NCBI GenBank assembly: GCA_016784265.1
Contig: JADHUZ010000059.1
Span: 1 to 7,519 of the forward strand
Source of the DNA: Fidelibacterota bacterium
GTDB taxonomy: Bacteria > Fidelibacterota > BS150m-G59
Reading direction: 5' to 3'
Length of the DNA: 7,519 nt
The stretch's first letter is position 1; every line of letters begins with the position of its first letter. Below the pieces are notes generated by a model, which saw nothing but the letters and a program-made list of their open reading frames with translations, had not been told where the DNA came from and did not search any database. The translations under genes were made by a program, and so were the position numbers. Shown piece after piece: positions 1-7,270 of this stretch.

Positions 1-1
1 G

Positions 2-1495
2 CTACGATTTTCAGAAAAAACCAATCACGCAAAGCCATGCCAAACAGATCGGATTCATGCATTATTGGAGCCAAAAACAATTGCGATTATCGGCATTTCT
101 GAAAAATCACAAAATCCCGGCAGGATCATTTTACAAAATATTCTCAGAGAAAATTTCCCCGACGAAAATATCCGTATCATTCATCCAAAATCAGAAAAAA
201 TTGATTGTGTTTCGTGCGTGTCTAAATTTTCTGAACTGCCGTGGAAAACCGATTTATTGGTCGTTGCCGTTTCCGCGCAACAAGTGCCAGAAATTCTTGA
301 AAACGCAATAGAAAATGCAGTCGTGAAATCGGTGATTTTGATTCCGGGTGGAATCGGCGAAACGGAAAACGGAAAAAGTATTCATAGCGCGCTTCGTGCA
401 TTGTTGGAAAAAAATCCGCGAAATCGTCTCGCTATCGTGGGACCCAATTGTTTGGGAATTCGTTCGTTACCGGGAAAATACGATACGTTGTTTATTCCGG
501 AGATGAAATTGCCCAAACCGGAAGGCGAAATAGCAGATTCTGCGTTGATTTGCCAGAGCGGTGCGTTCATGATTACGCGAATGAATGCGTTACCGTTTTT
601 CAATCCCAAATATGCGATTACTACAGGAAATCAAATGGACTTGTCTGTTACGGATTTCGTGGAATTTTTGCTCGAAAAGGATGATGTTCGGTCGTTTTTC
701 ATTTATTTGGAAGGATTCGATAATCTCGATGGATTGCGCTTGGCAAAACTCGCCGGAAAAGCAAAACGCAAGAATTTCTTTATCTACAAAGCCGGAAGAA
801 CTGCGGCTGGCGCGACGGCAACAAGTAGCCACACTGCATCAATTGCCGGCGATTATGTGTCGGTTTCTGCTGCTCTGCGTCAATCGGGTGTGCTTGTAAC
901 AGAAAATTTTAGCGAATTCAAAAATCTGATTCGGATGGATAATTTGCTCGACGGTAAGAAATTTTCAGGAAAAAAACTTGGAATTATTTCAAATGCCGGT
1001 TACGAAGTTGTCGGCATGGCAGATCGTATTGATTTTGGATTTGAAATTGCTAAATTACATTCGGAAACGGAGAAAGAAGTTTTTCAAACGCTGAAAGAAA
1101 ACCGCATAGAATCTTTGATTACGATCCAAAATCCGCTTGATTTGACACCGATGGCGAACGAGGCAGTTTATCTGAATGTGATGAACGCTTTTTTAGACGA
1201 CGAAAATGTGGACGCGCTCATCGTGGGATTGGTCCCGCTCACGCCAGCAATAAAAACATTGCCGAAATCTTCGGAATCGCTCCGATTGGATGATTTTTCA
1301 TCAAAATCGGCTCTGCCATTCCAACTTCGACAATCGCTTATTCGTTCGCAAAAACCGGTTGTTTTTGTCGTTGATGGCGGAAAATTGTATGATGATTTTG
1401 CTGAAGCGATCGAAAAGAGTGGGTTTCCGTGCTTTCGCGATGCGGATGTTGCGATTCAGATTTTTCAGAAATATCTTGATTATCGAATTTCATAA
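2..1495 (+). CDS. ADP-forming acyl/acetyl-CoA synthetase, alpha-subunit-like region (5' end outside window)
   Basis: Enzymes of this family interconvert an acyl-CoA, ADP and phosphate with the acid, CoA and ATP in the cytoplasm; acetate is the usual substrate, but specificity cannot be read here. Numbering from the TTG at 65, the CoA-binding Rossmann domain covers about residues 1-130 (PKTIAIIG near the start, VGPNCLG at 125-131). A succinyl-CoA-ligase-like domain follows (QSGAF at 164, TGNQMDL at 187, YLEGFDN at 214), with the SSHTASIAGD loop holding His256, the likely phosphohistidine. A second flavodoxin-like domain (ISNAGYE, NPLDLTP) runs to the end. There is no ATP-grasp beta domain downstream, so beta is either upstream in the same chain or encoded elsewhere. 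The frame stays open to base 2 and reads ...DRIHALLEPKTIAIIG. The family normally has a few residues before the PKSIAVIG-like strand, and no in-frame ATG or GTG lies in the window, so I expect the true start to the left. TTG65 is a fallback with no good ribosome site. The stop overlaps the next start as TAATG. Confidence 0.85.
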   Translation, partial: LRFSEKTNHAKPCQTDRIHALLEPKTIAIIGISEKSQNPGRIILQNILRENFPDENIRIIHPKSEKIDCVSCVSKFSELPWKTDLLVVAVSAQQVPEILENAIENAVVKSVILIPGGIGETENGKSIHSALRALLEKNPRNRLAIVGPNCLGIRSLPGKYDTLFIPEMKLPKPEGEIADSALICQSGAFMITRMNALPFFNPKYAITTGNQMDLSVTDFVEFLLEKDDVRSFFIYLEGFDNLDGLRLAKLAGKAKRKNFFIYKAGRTAAGATATSSHTASIAGDYVSVSAALRQSGVLVTENFSEFKNLIRMDNLLDGKKFSGKKLGIISNAGYEVVGMADRIDFGFEIAKLHSETEKEVFQTLKENRIESLITIQNPLDLTPMANEAVYLNVMNAFLDDENVDALIVGLVPLTPAIKTLPKSSESLRLDDFSSKSALPFQLRQSLIRSQKPVVFVVDGGKLYDDFAEAIEKSGFPCFRDADVAIQIFQKYLDYRIS

Positions 1496-2778
1496 TGGCG
1501 ATTACAGCAGTAAAAATTGAATCGGGAAGCATCGCCGAAGACTACGGATTGCAATCAGGTGATAGAATTTTGACAATTAACGGGAACAAAATTCACGATC
1601 AGTTGGATTATAATTTTTATACTGCCGACGAAAATCTCGAATTTGAAATTCAGCGAAAGGACGAGTATTTTTCGTTTTTTGTTCAAAACGAGGAATTTGC
1701 GAGTCTCGGAATTGTGGTGGAAGAAATGCAAGTGCGAAAATGCACGAACAATTGTGTTTTTTGCTTCGTTGATCAATTGCCGAAAGGATTGCGGCGATCT
1801 TTGTATTTCAAAGATGGCGATTATCGCTTCTCCTTTCTTCATGGTCATTATGTAACGTTGACCAATGTTGGAAAAACCGGCTTGCAACGCATCGTCGAAC
1901 AACGCCTTTCGCCACTTTATATTTCCGTGCACACGACCGAGCCGAAAAGTCGGCAGAAACTTTTGCTCTACGGCAAAGACGATGGTTTGATGAAAAAATT
2001 ACGATTTCTCCGCGATAATGAAATCGAATTTCACACGCAAATTGTGCTCTGTCCAGGGATAAATGATGGGGCTGTTCTTGAAAAAACGATTGAAGATTTG
2101 AATTTTCTTTTGCCTGCAACACGTTCAATTGCGCTTGTGCCTGTTGGACTTACTGCGCATCGCGATGGGCTGATGCCGTTGAAATTATTTGACAAAAAAA
2201 TGGCTCAAAATTTCATTTATGAATCTGAAAAATGGTCAGATTTGCAAAATTTAACAGGTGATCGGTTGGTTCAAATTGCAGATGAATTCTATGTTTTAGC
2301 GGATTTACAGTTTCCAGTTGTTGATTATTACGGCGAATTTGAAAACATCGAAAACGGCGTTGGATTAGTCAGAAATACGCTGGATGAATTTGAAGAAGCG
2401 AGCGGGAATTTTCCGGATTCACTGCCACAAAAAAGGAAAATCCATATTGCCACAGGAACCGCCGCCGCAGTTATTTTTGAAAAACATTTTTTGCCGAAAT
2501 TGAATCGAATTAACGAATTACAAATCACGATTCATTGTGTGAAAAATACTGTGTTCGGAGATTCAGTAAATGTTGCAAATTTGCTGGGTGGAAAATGTAT
2601 TGTTGATGCGTTGAAAGGTGTTGATTTGGGTGACCTTGTGGTTTTGCCGCCGGATATTTTTAATATTGATGGTTTGACGATTGATGATTTCACGCTGTCA
2701 CAATTGGAAAATGAACTTGGCGCAAATGTTCGATCTTTCATGGGCGATTACGATATGTTGTGGCGAGGAATTGATTAA
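1495..2778 (+). CDS. PDZ-radical SAM-DUF512 protein (TIGR03279-like)
   Basis: A 427-residue protein of the DUF512/putative radical SAM family, whose reaction is not known to me. Residues 1-55 form a PDZ-like domain (IESGSIAEDYGLQSGDRI). Cys83, Cys87 and Cys90 form the CX3CX2C motif expected to bind a 4Fe-4S cluster and S-adenosylmethionine, followed by the family signature FVDQLPKGLR at 91-100 and the HYVTLTN stretch at 118-124. RLSPLYISVH at 137-146 and the CPGINDG region near 196 belong to the radical SAM barrel. The C-terminal DUF512 part shows ENGVGLVR at 286-293 and GDSVNVANLLGG at 355-366. The start ATG shares one base with the previous stop (TAATG) and no clear Shine-Dalgarno precedes it, so translation is probably coupled. 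Linkage of this family to der is also known from Firmicutes, which supports a role near translation or ribosome assembly, but that is inference. Assignment to the family is secure; function is not. Confidence 0.92.
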   Translation: MAITAVKIESGSIAEDYGLQSGDRILTINGNKIHDQLDYNFYTADENLEFEIQRKDEYFSFFVQNEEFASLGIVVEEMQVRKCTNNCVFCFVDQLPKGLRRSLYFKDGDYRFSFLHGHYVTLTNVGKTGLQRIVEQRLSPLYISVHTTEPKSRQKLLLYGKDDGLMKKLRFLRDNEIEFHTQIVLCPGINDGAVLEKTIEDLNFLLPATRSIALVPVGLTAHRDGLMPLKLFDKKMAQNFIYESEKWSDLQNLTGDRLVQIADEFYVLADLQFPVVDYYGEFENIENGVGLVRNTLDEFEEASGNFPDSLPQKRKIHIATGTAAAVIFEKHFLPKLNRINELQITIHCVKNTVFGDSVNVANLLGGKCIVDALKGVDLGDLVVLPPDIFNIDGLTIDDFTLSQLENELGANVRSFMGDYDMLWRGID

Positions 2779-2796
2779 ATGAGGGAAAAGTAAAAT

Positions 2797-4131
2797 TTGA
2801 AAAATTTACCATTGGTAGCGATAATTGGACGACCGAATGTTGGGAAATCTACACTGTTTAATCGGATTCTCGGAAATCGTTTTTCTATTGTTCACGAGTC
2901 GGAAGGCGTAACGCGCGATCGAATTGTGGATTCTGCGGAGTGGTGCGGATTTCATTTTGATATCGTTGACACAGGCGGATACATCCCAAAATCACACGAT
3001 GATATTGATATTGCCGTTCGGGAACAATCAGTTTTGGCAATGGAGCAAGCGGATGTAATCCTGTTTATGATGGATATTCATGTGGGAATTACAGCGTTTG
3101 ATCAAGCGATAGCGCAGGAATTGCGAAAATTGAAAAAACCGGTTTTAACTATAATCAACAAAGTGGATTCTGCCAAACACAAAGATGGTTTGGGCGAGTT
3201 TTACAAAATGGCTTTCGATGGACTTTTTCCGCTATCGTCTGCTTCTGGAGAGGGCACTGGCGATCTTTTGGATGCAGTTGTGGAAAACATTCGGAAAATT
3301 CCGGAAAATTCCGAAGATGAAGATGAAATTAAAATTGCGATTCTCGGCGCACCGAATGCTGGAAAATCATCACTCGTAAATGCTCTACTCGGACAGGAAA
3401 GGCATATTGTTACAGAAATTCCCGGCACAACGCGGGATGCGATTGACAGTAAAATCAAATATGACGGACAGCGATTTGTACTCATTGATACGGCAGGTTT
3501 ACGCAAACGCACCAAAATTCGGGAATCAATCGAGTTTTACAGCTGGGTTCGGACGCATCGAGCCATAGAAAAAGCAGATGTTGCCGTCGTCGTGGTGGAT
3601 GTCGAAGATGGATTTGAAAAGATGGATGCTGATATAATTCGGTTGGTTTTTGATTCTCACAAGGCAATGGTTCTCGTCTTGAACAAATGGGATTTAATCG
3701 AAAAAGAGACAAATACGGCGAGAGATTTTTCCAACAATATTGTTGATCGTTTTCGGGCGTTGACAAATTATCCGCATGCCTATATTTCGGCGAAAAACAA
3801 AAAACGTGTTTTTAAAGTGCTCGAATTATCGAAAAACGCCTACAAAGCACAAACGAAAAAAATCCCGATAAAAGAGATTAACGATTTTTTCCAAGGATTA
3901 TGGACAATGAATCCACCTCCGACGACTCGTGGCAAAATCCAATCGCTCAAATATGCGACACAGGGAAATTCCGATTGGCCTGTTTTTGTGTTATTTGTCA
4001 AATATCCGAAAAATATCCCTGAGCATTATCGCCGATTTTTGGAAAACAAACTTCGCGAACAATACGATTTTTCAGGAGCTTCGGTTGAAATTAAATTTCG
4101 TAGCACACAATCGAAAGAAGCAGAAAAATGA
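2797..4131 (+). CDS. der: Ribosome-associated GTPase Der (EngA), TTG start
   Basis: Der is a double-G-domain GTPase needed for 50S ribosomal subunit maturation. Domain 1 has GRPNVGKS at 11-18, Thr39 in VTRDR, DTGG at 58-61, NKVD at 121-124 and SA near 148. An acidic linker (ENSEDEDEIK) follows. Domain 2 has GAPNAGKS at 184-191, GTTRD at 210-214, DTAG at 231-234, NKWD at 296-299 and SAK at 331-333. The C-terminal KH-like domain spans about 355-440 and includes the family-typical YATQ...FVLFV...YRRFLEN pattern. Both G domains look intact. The 444-residue length is normal. The start must be TTG at 2797: it puts MKNLPLVAIIGRPNVGKS in the usual place, and the in-frame ATG at 2779 hits a stop after four codons. 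GAGGG at 2781-2785 is a possible ribosome site at somewhat long spacing (11 bases). The stop overlaps the next start as ATGA. Confidence 0.96.
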   Translation: MKNLPLVAIIGRPNVGKSTLFNRILGNRFSIVHESEGVTRDRIVDSAEWCGFHFDIVDTGGYIPKSHDDIDIAVREQSVLAMEQADVILFMMDIHVGITAFDQAIAQELRKLKKPVLTIINKVDSAKHKDGLGEFYKMAFDGLFPLSSASGEGTGDLLDAVVENIRKIPENSEDEDEIKIAILGAPNAGKSSLVNALLGQERHIVTEIPGTTRDAIDSKIKYDGQRFVLIDTAGLRKRTKIRESIEFYSWVRTHRAIEKADVAVVVVDVEDGFEKMDADIIRLVFDSHKAMVLVLNKWDLIEKETNTARDFSNNIVDRFRALTNYPHAYISAKNKKRVFKVLELSKNAYKAQTKKIPIKEINDFFQGLWTMNPPPTTRGKIQSLKYATQGNSDWPVFVLFVKYPKNIPEHYRRFLENKLREQYDFSGASVEIKFRSTQSKEAEK

Positions 4132-5702
4132 AACGATTATTGGTTTTTCTATTTTTGCTCATTGGGTTCGTTTTCTCCGAAGAAATCGAAAAACACCCGA
4201 TCAAATGTGGACTATCCGACCATTTTTTCAAATCGTCGGGAACGCGTCCGATTTTTCCGGATTCGGTTGCTTCGGAGCATTTCAAATTTCATTTTACAAC
4301 GACGGGAGAAGATTCTATTTCTGTAACCGATGCAGATGAAAACGGCATTCCGGATTGGATTGACAGTAGCGCAATTTATGCTGAATATTCCTATCATCTT
4401 TTGCTTGATTCGCTCTTATTGCCGGAACCGCCGGAAGATAATCAGGGCTTTCCGGAAATTGATATCTATTTTGAGGATACTGGTGCTTATGGATGGACGG
4501 AAAAAGATCAGGAAAAAGATGCTTTTGAAAATGAATTTGGACGTCGAACGCGCTGGACATCTTTTATCAGAATTGACAACGATTTTCCACCGGAAGATTT
4601 TTTCACATCCTATTATGAGGCTTTGAAAGTTACAATTGCTCACGAGTTATTTCATGTGTTTCAGTTTGGTATCGGGACGTGGGAATTTACCGACGGTGAA
4701 CGGGAATTTTTGGAGGGAAATGCAGTCTGGATGGAGGATTTTGCATTCCCAGAAGTGAATGATTATCTTGATTATCTTCCAGGATATTTCGACGATCCAA
4801 CAAGAGATATTTCAACTTACGATTACGAATTTGGGATTTTTTACACATTTTTAGTCGGATATTTTGGTGATCTTTCTTTTATGGCAAACCTATGGGCGCA
4901 GATCGAAGAAATGCCAAATTATGTTGCGCTGGAACACACAATCAATGGTGAGTGGAATTCCAATTTTTCAAATATTTTGACGCATTTTGGGACTTGGAAT
5001 TGTTTTACGGGCACGCGTGCTTTGGAAGGTTTATTTTACGAAGATGCGGCTTTGTTTCCGGAAATCATATTTTCCGATGAATCAGAAACGAAAAAAAAGA
5101 TTCAAATCAATTCAGATGGTGTGAGCGATTCACTCGTGGTGAAAAAAAATGCCGTGTCGTATTTGCGAATTAAAACTACGGGGACAGAAGAAATTTCGGG
5201 TGGATTTGAATCGGGGAATCAATTGATTCAATGTCAAACAAGTTTTCACGAATGGGAATCTGATTCGCTGGTTACGCAGAGTTTGCTTTCGGGAAATCCG
5301 TTTTTTATTGAAAAAGTTCGTTCTACCGATAATTTATTTTGGGTATTTTCCAACACAAGCGATACCGAAAAACAAATTACAATATCGCTTAATGGCGAGC
5401 CGTTTTACACCGACAATCGTTTTCTGAAAGTATATCCCAATCCTGCTTTCGTTGAAAATACAAAGCAGATTAGTTTTTTGGTAGAATTTCAAGAGCAACA
5501 ACAGTTTCTCCGATTGCGGATTTTTGATTTGCTCGGCAGAGAAATTTACACAAGTGATTGGTATCGAAACGTTCCCGAAGGAACAAATCTATTCTATTGG
5601 GCATTCGATTCGGCGACTCAGCCGCTCGGTTCAGGCGTTTATTTTTATTGGATTGATGGACAATTTGCAGATTTCAAGGGCGTTTTTACGATTGTAAAAT
5701 GA
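4128..5702 (+). CDS. Secreted putative zinc metalloprotease (MXAN_6640-like) with T9SS sorting domain
   Basis: A 524-residue exported protein. Residues 1-17 form a Sec signal peptide (KR, then LLVFLFLLIGFVFS), with likely cleavage before Glu18. Residues 68-80, DADENGIPDWIDS-like, resemble the short Asp/Asn-rich calcium-binding segment common near the front of MXAN_6640-type proteins. AHELFH at 171-176 is an HEXXH zinc site (His172, Glu173, His176), and EGNAVWMED at 196-204 follows, where Glu196 or Glu203 could be the third ligand. Residues 432-524 look like a type IX secretion C-terminal domain: VYPNPA at 435-440, then LRIFDLLGREIY, and an LGSGVYFYW strand with a short end, GVFTIVK. The protein is thus expected to cross the inner membrane by Sec, cross the outer membrane by T9SS, and stay on the surface or be released. 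It overlaps der and yigZ by ATGA at each end. Peptidase activity is inferred only from the motif; the substrate is unknown. Confidence 0.85.
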   Translation: MKRLLVFLFLLIGFVFSEEIEKHPIKCGLSDHFFKSSGTRPIFPDSVASEHFKFHFTTTGEDSISVTDADENGIPDWIDSSAIYAEYSYHLLLDSLLLPEPPEDNQGFPEIDIYFEDTGAYGWTEKDQEKDAFENEFGRRTRWTSFIRIDNDFPPEDFFTSYYEALKVTIAHELFHVFQFGIGTWEFTDGEREFLEGNAVWMEDFAFPEVNDYLDYLPGYFDDPTRDISTYDYEFGIFYTFLVGYFGDLSFMANLWAQIEEMPNYVALEHTINGEWNSNFSNILTHFGTWNCFTGTRALEGLFYEDAALFPEIIFSDESETKKKIQINSDGVSDSLVVKKNAVSYLRIKTTGTEEISGGFESGNQLIQCQTSFHEWESDSLVTQSLLSGNPFFIEKVRSTDNLFWVFSNTSDTEKQITISLNGEPFYTDNRFLKVYPNPAFVENTKQISFLVEFQEQQQFLRLRIFDLLGREIYTSDWYRNVPEGTNLFYWAFDSATQPLGSGVYFYWIDGQFADFKGVFTIVK

Positions 5703-6298
5703 AAACGATCCGCGCCCATGCCCGATCTCAGATAAAAGTAAAATCTTCAAAATTCATCGCGAATGTGCATCCAATAAGTTCTGTGGAACAGGCAAAATCT
5801 GTTTTGGATGCGATTAGGAAGGAATTTCACGATGCACGGCACCATTGTTTCGCTTTCAAGATTGGAATTGGCGACCAGACGATTACACGCGCAAGCGATG
5901 ATGGCGAGCCAAATGGAACGGCTGGTGCACCAATTTTGCAAGTGATTGAAGGGAAGAATTTTACCAATTTGCTCGTTGTGGTTACTCGATATTTCGGTGG
6001 CACGAAATTGGGAATTGGTGGATTGGCTCGCGCATATTCGGAAGCGACGAAAGAGGTTTTGGAATCTGTAAAATCAAAAATTTTGCTGGACTCTGCGCGA
6101 TGTGTAATCAAAGCCAATTTTGCTGATCAAAGTTTGGTGATGAGAATCTTAAATCAATTTCAGGCTCGAAATATCTCGCAGGAATTTTTTGAAATTGTAG
6201 TGATTGCCTGTGAAATTGACAAATTACAATGGACGGAATTTGTCAAAGAATTACGAAGCGCATCGAATGGGAAAATTTTTCCTAAATTGGTAGAATAA
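5699..6298 (+). CDS. yigZ: YigZ/IMPACT (UPF0029) family protein
   Basis: A 199-residue protein of the YigZ/IMPACT family. Eukaryotic IMPACT regulates the Gcn2 kinase; the bacterial role is not settled, although links to translation and nucleic-acid binding have been suggested. The N-terminal UPF0029 domain (about 1-125) contains SSKFIA at 16-21, DARHHCFAF at 45-53, the hallmark SDDGEPNGTAG at 66-76, and VTRYFGGTKLGIGGLARAY at 95-113. The C-terminal DUF1949-like ferredoxin fold occupies about 135-195. Length is normal for the family. The ATG overlaps the stop of the secreted protein gene by four bases (ATGA), with no evident Shine-Dalgarno, which suggests reinitiation by ribosomes finishing the upstream gene. 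It is the last gene of the block. No clear terminator is visible between its stop and the tRNA promoter. Confidence 0.94.
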   Translation: MKTIRAHARSQIKVKSSKFIANVHPISSVEQAKSVLDAIRKEFHDARHHCFAFKIGIGDQTITRASDDGEPNGTAGAPILQVIEGKNFTNLLVVVTRYFGGTKLGIGGLARAYSEATKEVLESVKSKILLDSARCVIKANFADQSLVMRILNQFQARNISQEFFEIVVIACEIDKLQWTEFVKELRSASNGKIFPKLVE

Positions 6299-6301
6299 TC
6301 T

Positions 6302-6333
6302 TTTGTGTAAATCATAAGAGAGTGTTAAATTTA
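6302..6333 (+). promoter_or_regulatory. Bacteroidetes-type promoter of the initiator tRNA gene
   Basis: TTTG at 6302-6305 and TAAATTTA at 6326-6333 are separated by 20 bases. This fits the Bacteroidetes primary sigma layout (TTTG at -33, TAnnTTTG at -7, about 19-21 bases apart) with one mismatch in the last base. The tRNA starts 22 bases after the -7 element, leaving a short leader with a CCC-GAAA-GGG mini-hairpin at 6338-6347. A sigma70 reading (TTGTGT, 16 bases, TTAAAT) is poorer. Confidence 0.5.
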
Positions 6334-6354
6334 CCGCCCCGAAAGGGTGCATAT

Positions 6355-6427
<73 letters not shown>

Positions 6428-6432
6428 CAGAG

Positions 6433-6469
6433 AAATCCCCTGTAATTACAAGTAGTTACGGGAGATTTT
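6433..6469 (+). terminator. Probable intrinsic terminator after tRNA-fMet
   Basis: AAATCCCCTGTAA (6433-6445) pairs with TTACGGGAGATTT (6456-6468), with one mismatch and one wobble around a 10-base loop. It is followed by a short T-rich run (TTTTAGTGTCTTT). It starts 5 bases after the tRNA, the usual place. The T tract is weak, so termination may be partial. It could alternatively be a remnant of a mobile-element end. Confidence 0.5.
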
Positions 6470-6509
6470 AGTGTCTTTAACAAATTCTCATTCACTTTAC
6501 ATAATATGC

Positions 6510-7043
6510 ATTATTCGGCACTATTTATTCGTGGCAATCGATAGAGCGACTCGAATAGTATTTGCAAAGATATATTCCGATAAGCAAAGTGCAAATAAGT
6601 TTTTAAATCAAGTTATTTTCCATTTGCGATAAAAAGAATATTAACAGATAACGGTAAAGAATTTACGGATAGATTTAGTAGAAATAGAAAAACTCCTACT
6701 GGTAATCATATATTTGATCAAACCTGTAAATCCAATCAAATAGAACACCGATTAACCAAAGCCTATTCCCCCAAACAAATGGAATGGCGTGAATGGTAAA
6801 ATTACAGAGAATGTATTAAACAAAATCAAGTTCAAGACAATATTAGAAATGGAAGCAACTATTATGAATTATATTTACAACTACAACATCAAACACTCTA
6901 GTATTGGTAGAAAAACACCAATGCAAACTTTACAAAAGATTTGGAATCACAAAAATAATAGTATTAAATTTAAGCAAAGAAACTTTGATGAGTTTTACAA
7001 ATTAGACAAAAAACTCATAAGTAACTTCAAGACGGGAATATGA
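6510..7043 (+). pseudogene. Degraded IS481-family transposase (DDE integrase core remnant)
   Basis: Three pieces of one transposase lie in order in shifting frames. Piece A (about 6510-6617) reads RHYLFVAIDRATRIVFAKIY and ends at a T run where one lost base shifts the frame. Piece B (6620-6778) reads PFAIKRILTDNGKEFTDRF, then TPTGNHIFDQTC and IEHRLTKAYSPKQ. Piece C (6789-7043) reads VNGKITENVLNKIKF and continues through IKHSSIGRKTPMQTLQ. These match the catalytic core of IS481-type transposases. The N-terminal helix-turn-helix and the first catalytic Asp are absent. The second Asp (codon 6647, in LTDNG) remains. Small deletions around 6779-6788 remove the NGMVER segment with the catalytic Glu. 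It cannot encode an active enzyme. The DNA is clearly more AT-rich than the operon to its left. Piece C alone stays open for 84 codons but is only the C-terminal part. Confidence 0.85.
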
Positions 7044-7136
7044 CAATTAGGACATAAAAATGTGGAGACTACTATGATTTATACCCATGTGATTAATCAA
7101 GGTGGTAAGGGTGTAAGAAGTCATTCCGAGCGATAG
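7044..7136 (+). pseudogene. C-terminal remnant of an integron-integrase-like tyrosine recombinase
   Basis: Starting directly after the TGA that ends the transposase fragment, 30 codons read [16 protein letters not shown], then [10 protein letters not shown], and stop at TAG 7134. LGH carries the conserved box II histidine, and MIYTHV holds the nucleophilic tyrosine of tyrosine recombinases. The tail GGKGVRS (normally followed by PLD) is characteristic of IntI-like integron integrases. The remainder of the protein (about 90 percent) is missing, and the last few codons are replaced by a repeat-like sequence beginning near 7120. A possible further piece lies just upstream in another frame: LQDG at 7025-7036 and IRT at 7046-7054 recall LL-x-DGYDIRT, the segment that normally precedes VQELLGH. 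This is dead coding sequence. Confidence 0.75.
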
Positions 7137-7150
7137 CGAAGGAATCGCTG
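7120..7150. repeat. REP-like palindromic element (GTCATTCCGAGCG type)
   Basis: The sequence starting GTCATTCCGAGCG and ending GGAATCGCT contains two nested inverted repeats: ATTCC (7123-7127) with GGAAT (7141-7145), and AGCGAT (7129-7134) with ATCGCT (7144-7149). From memory, similar GTCATTCCGAGCG...GCGAGGAATC sequences occur as dispersed intergenic repeats in several bacterial groups; this has not been checked. It abuts and replaces the end of the integrase remnant. Confidence 0.45.
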
Positions 7151-7171
7151 TGTTTGCCCGTTTTAAAAGCT

Positions 7172-7187
7172 ACAGATGAACACAGAT
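7172..7187. repeat. Short direct repeat ACAGAT-GAAC-ACAGAT
   Basis: Two ACAGAT copies (7172-7177 and 7182-7187) are separated by GAAC, then the sequence becomes A-rich. Similar strings appear as dispersed intergenic repeats in environmental bacterial genomes, to my recollection. With only one locus here the repeat status is uncertain. Confidence 0.3.
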
Positions 7188-7227
7188 AAAAAGTGATGAA
7201 GTTATGAAGAAAAGAAAAAAGGAGTTT

Positions 7228-7270
7228 AGGCTTTCCTGCCTCGCCGTCAGGCAGGAGCCTTTTATTTTAT
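7228..7270 (+). terminator. Strong bulged-stem intrinsic terminator
   Basis: AGGCT (7228-7232), a two-base TT bulge, and CCTGCCT (7235-7241) pair perfectly with AGGCAGGAGCCT (7249-7260) around the loop CGCCGTC, giving a 12-pair stem. TTTTATTTTAT follows on the right. On the left lies an A-rich run (7208-7220), so it could also stop leftward transcription. No intact gene lies immediately upstream, so it may insulate the next promoter from read-through out of the mobile-element debris. Confidence 0.7.

Noticed and set aside
57..311. ATG-initiated 84-codon frame overlapping the start of the acyl-CoA synthetase gene
   Set aside because: It lies wholly within clearly coding sequence of another frame and shows no recognisable protein features.
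1808..2128. Reverse-strand 106-codon frame opposite the radical SAM gene, and similar reverse frames opposite the other genes
   Set aside because: The forward frames have unambiguous conserved motifs. The reverse frames have no start signals and no recognisable domains.
2779..2793. ATG at 2779 as the start of der
   Set aside because: It is in frame but ends at TAA after four codons, so der must start at TTG 2797.
6428..6509. A left half of the integrase on the other side of the IS remnant
   Set aside because: None of the three forward frames between the tRNA and the transposase fragment shows recombinase motifs, so simple insertion of the IS into the integrase is not supported.
6789..7043. 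An 84-codon frame as an intact small gene
   Set aside because: It is the C-terminal piece of the IS481-type transposase; the GTG start is an accident of upstream deletions.
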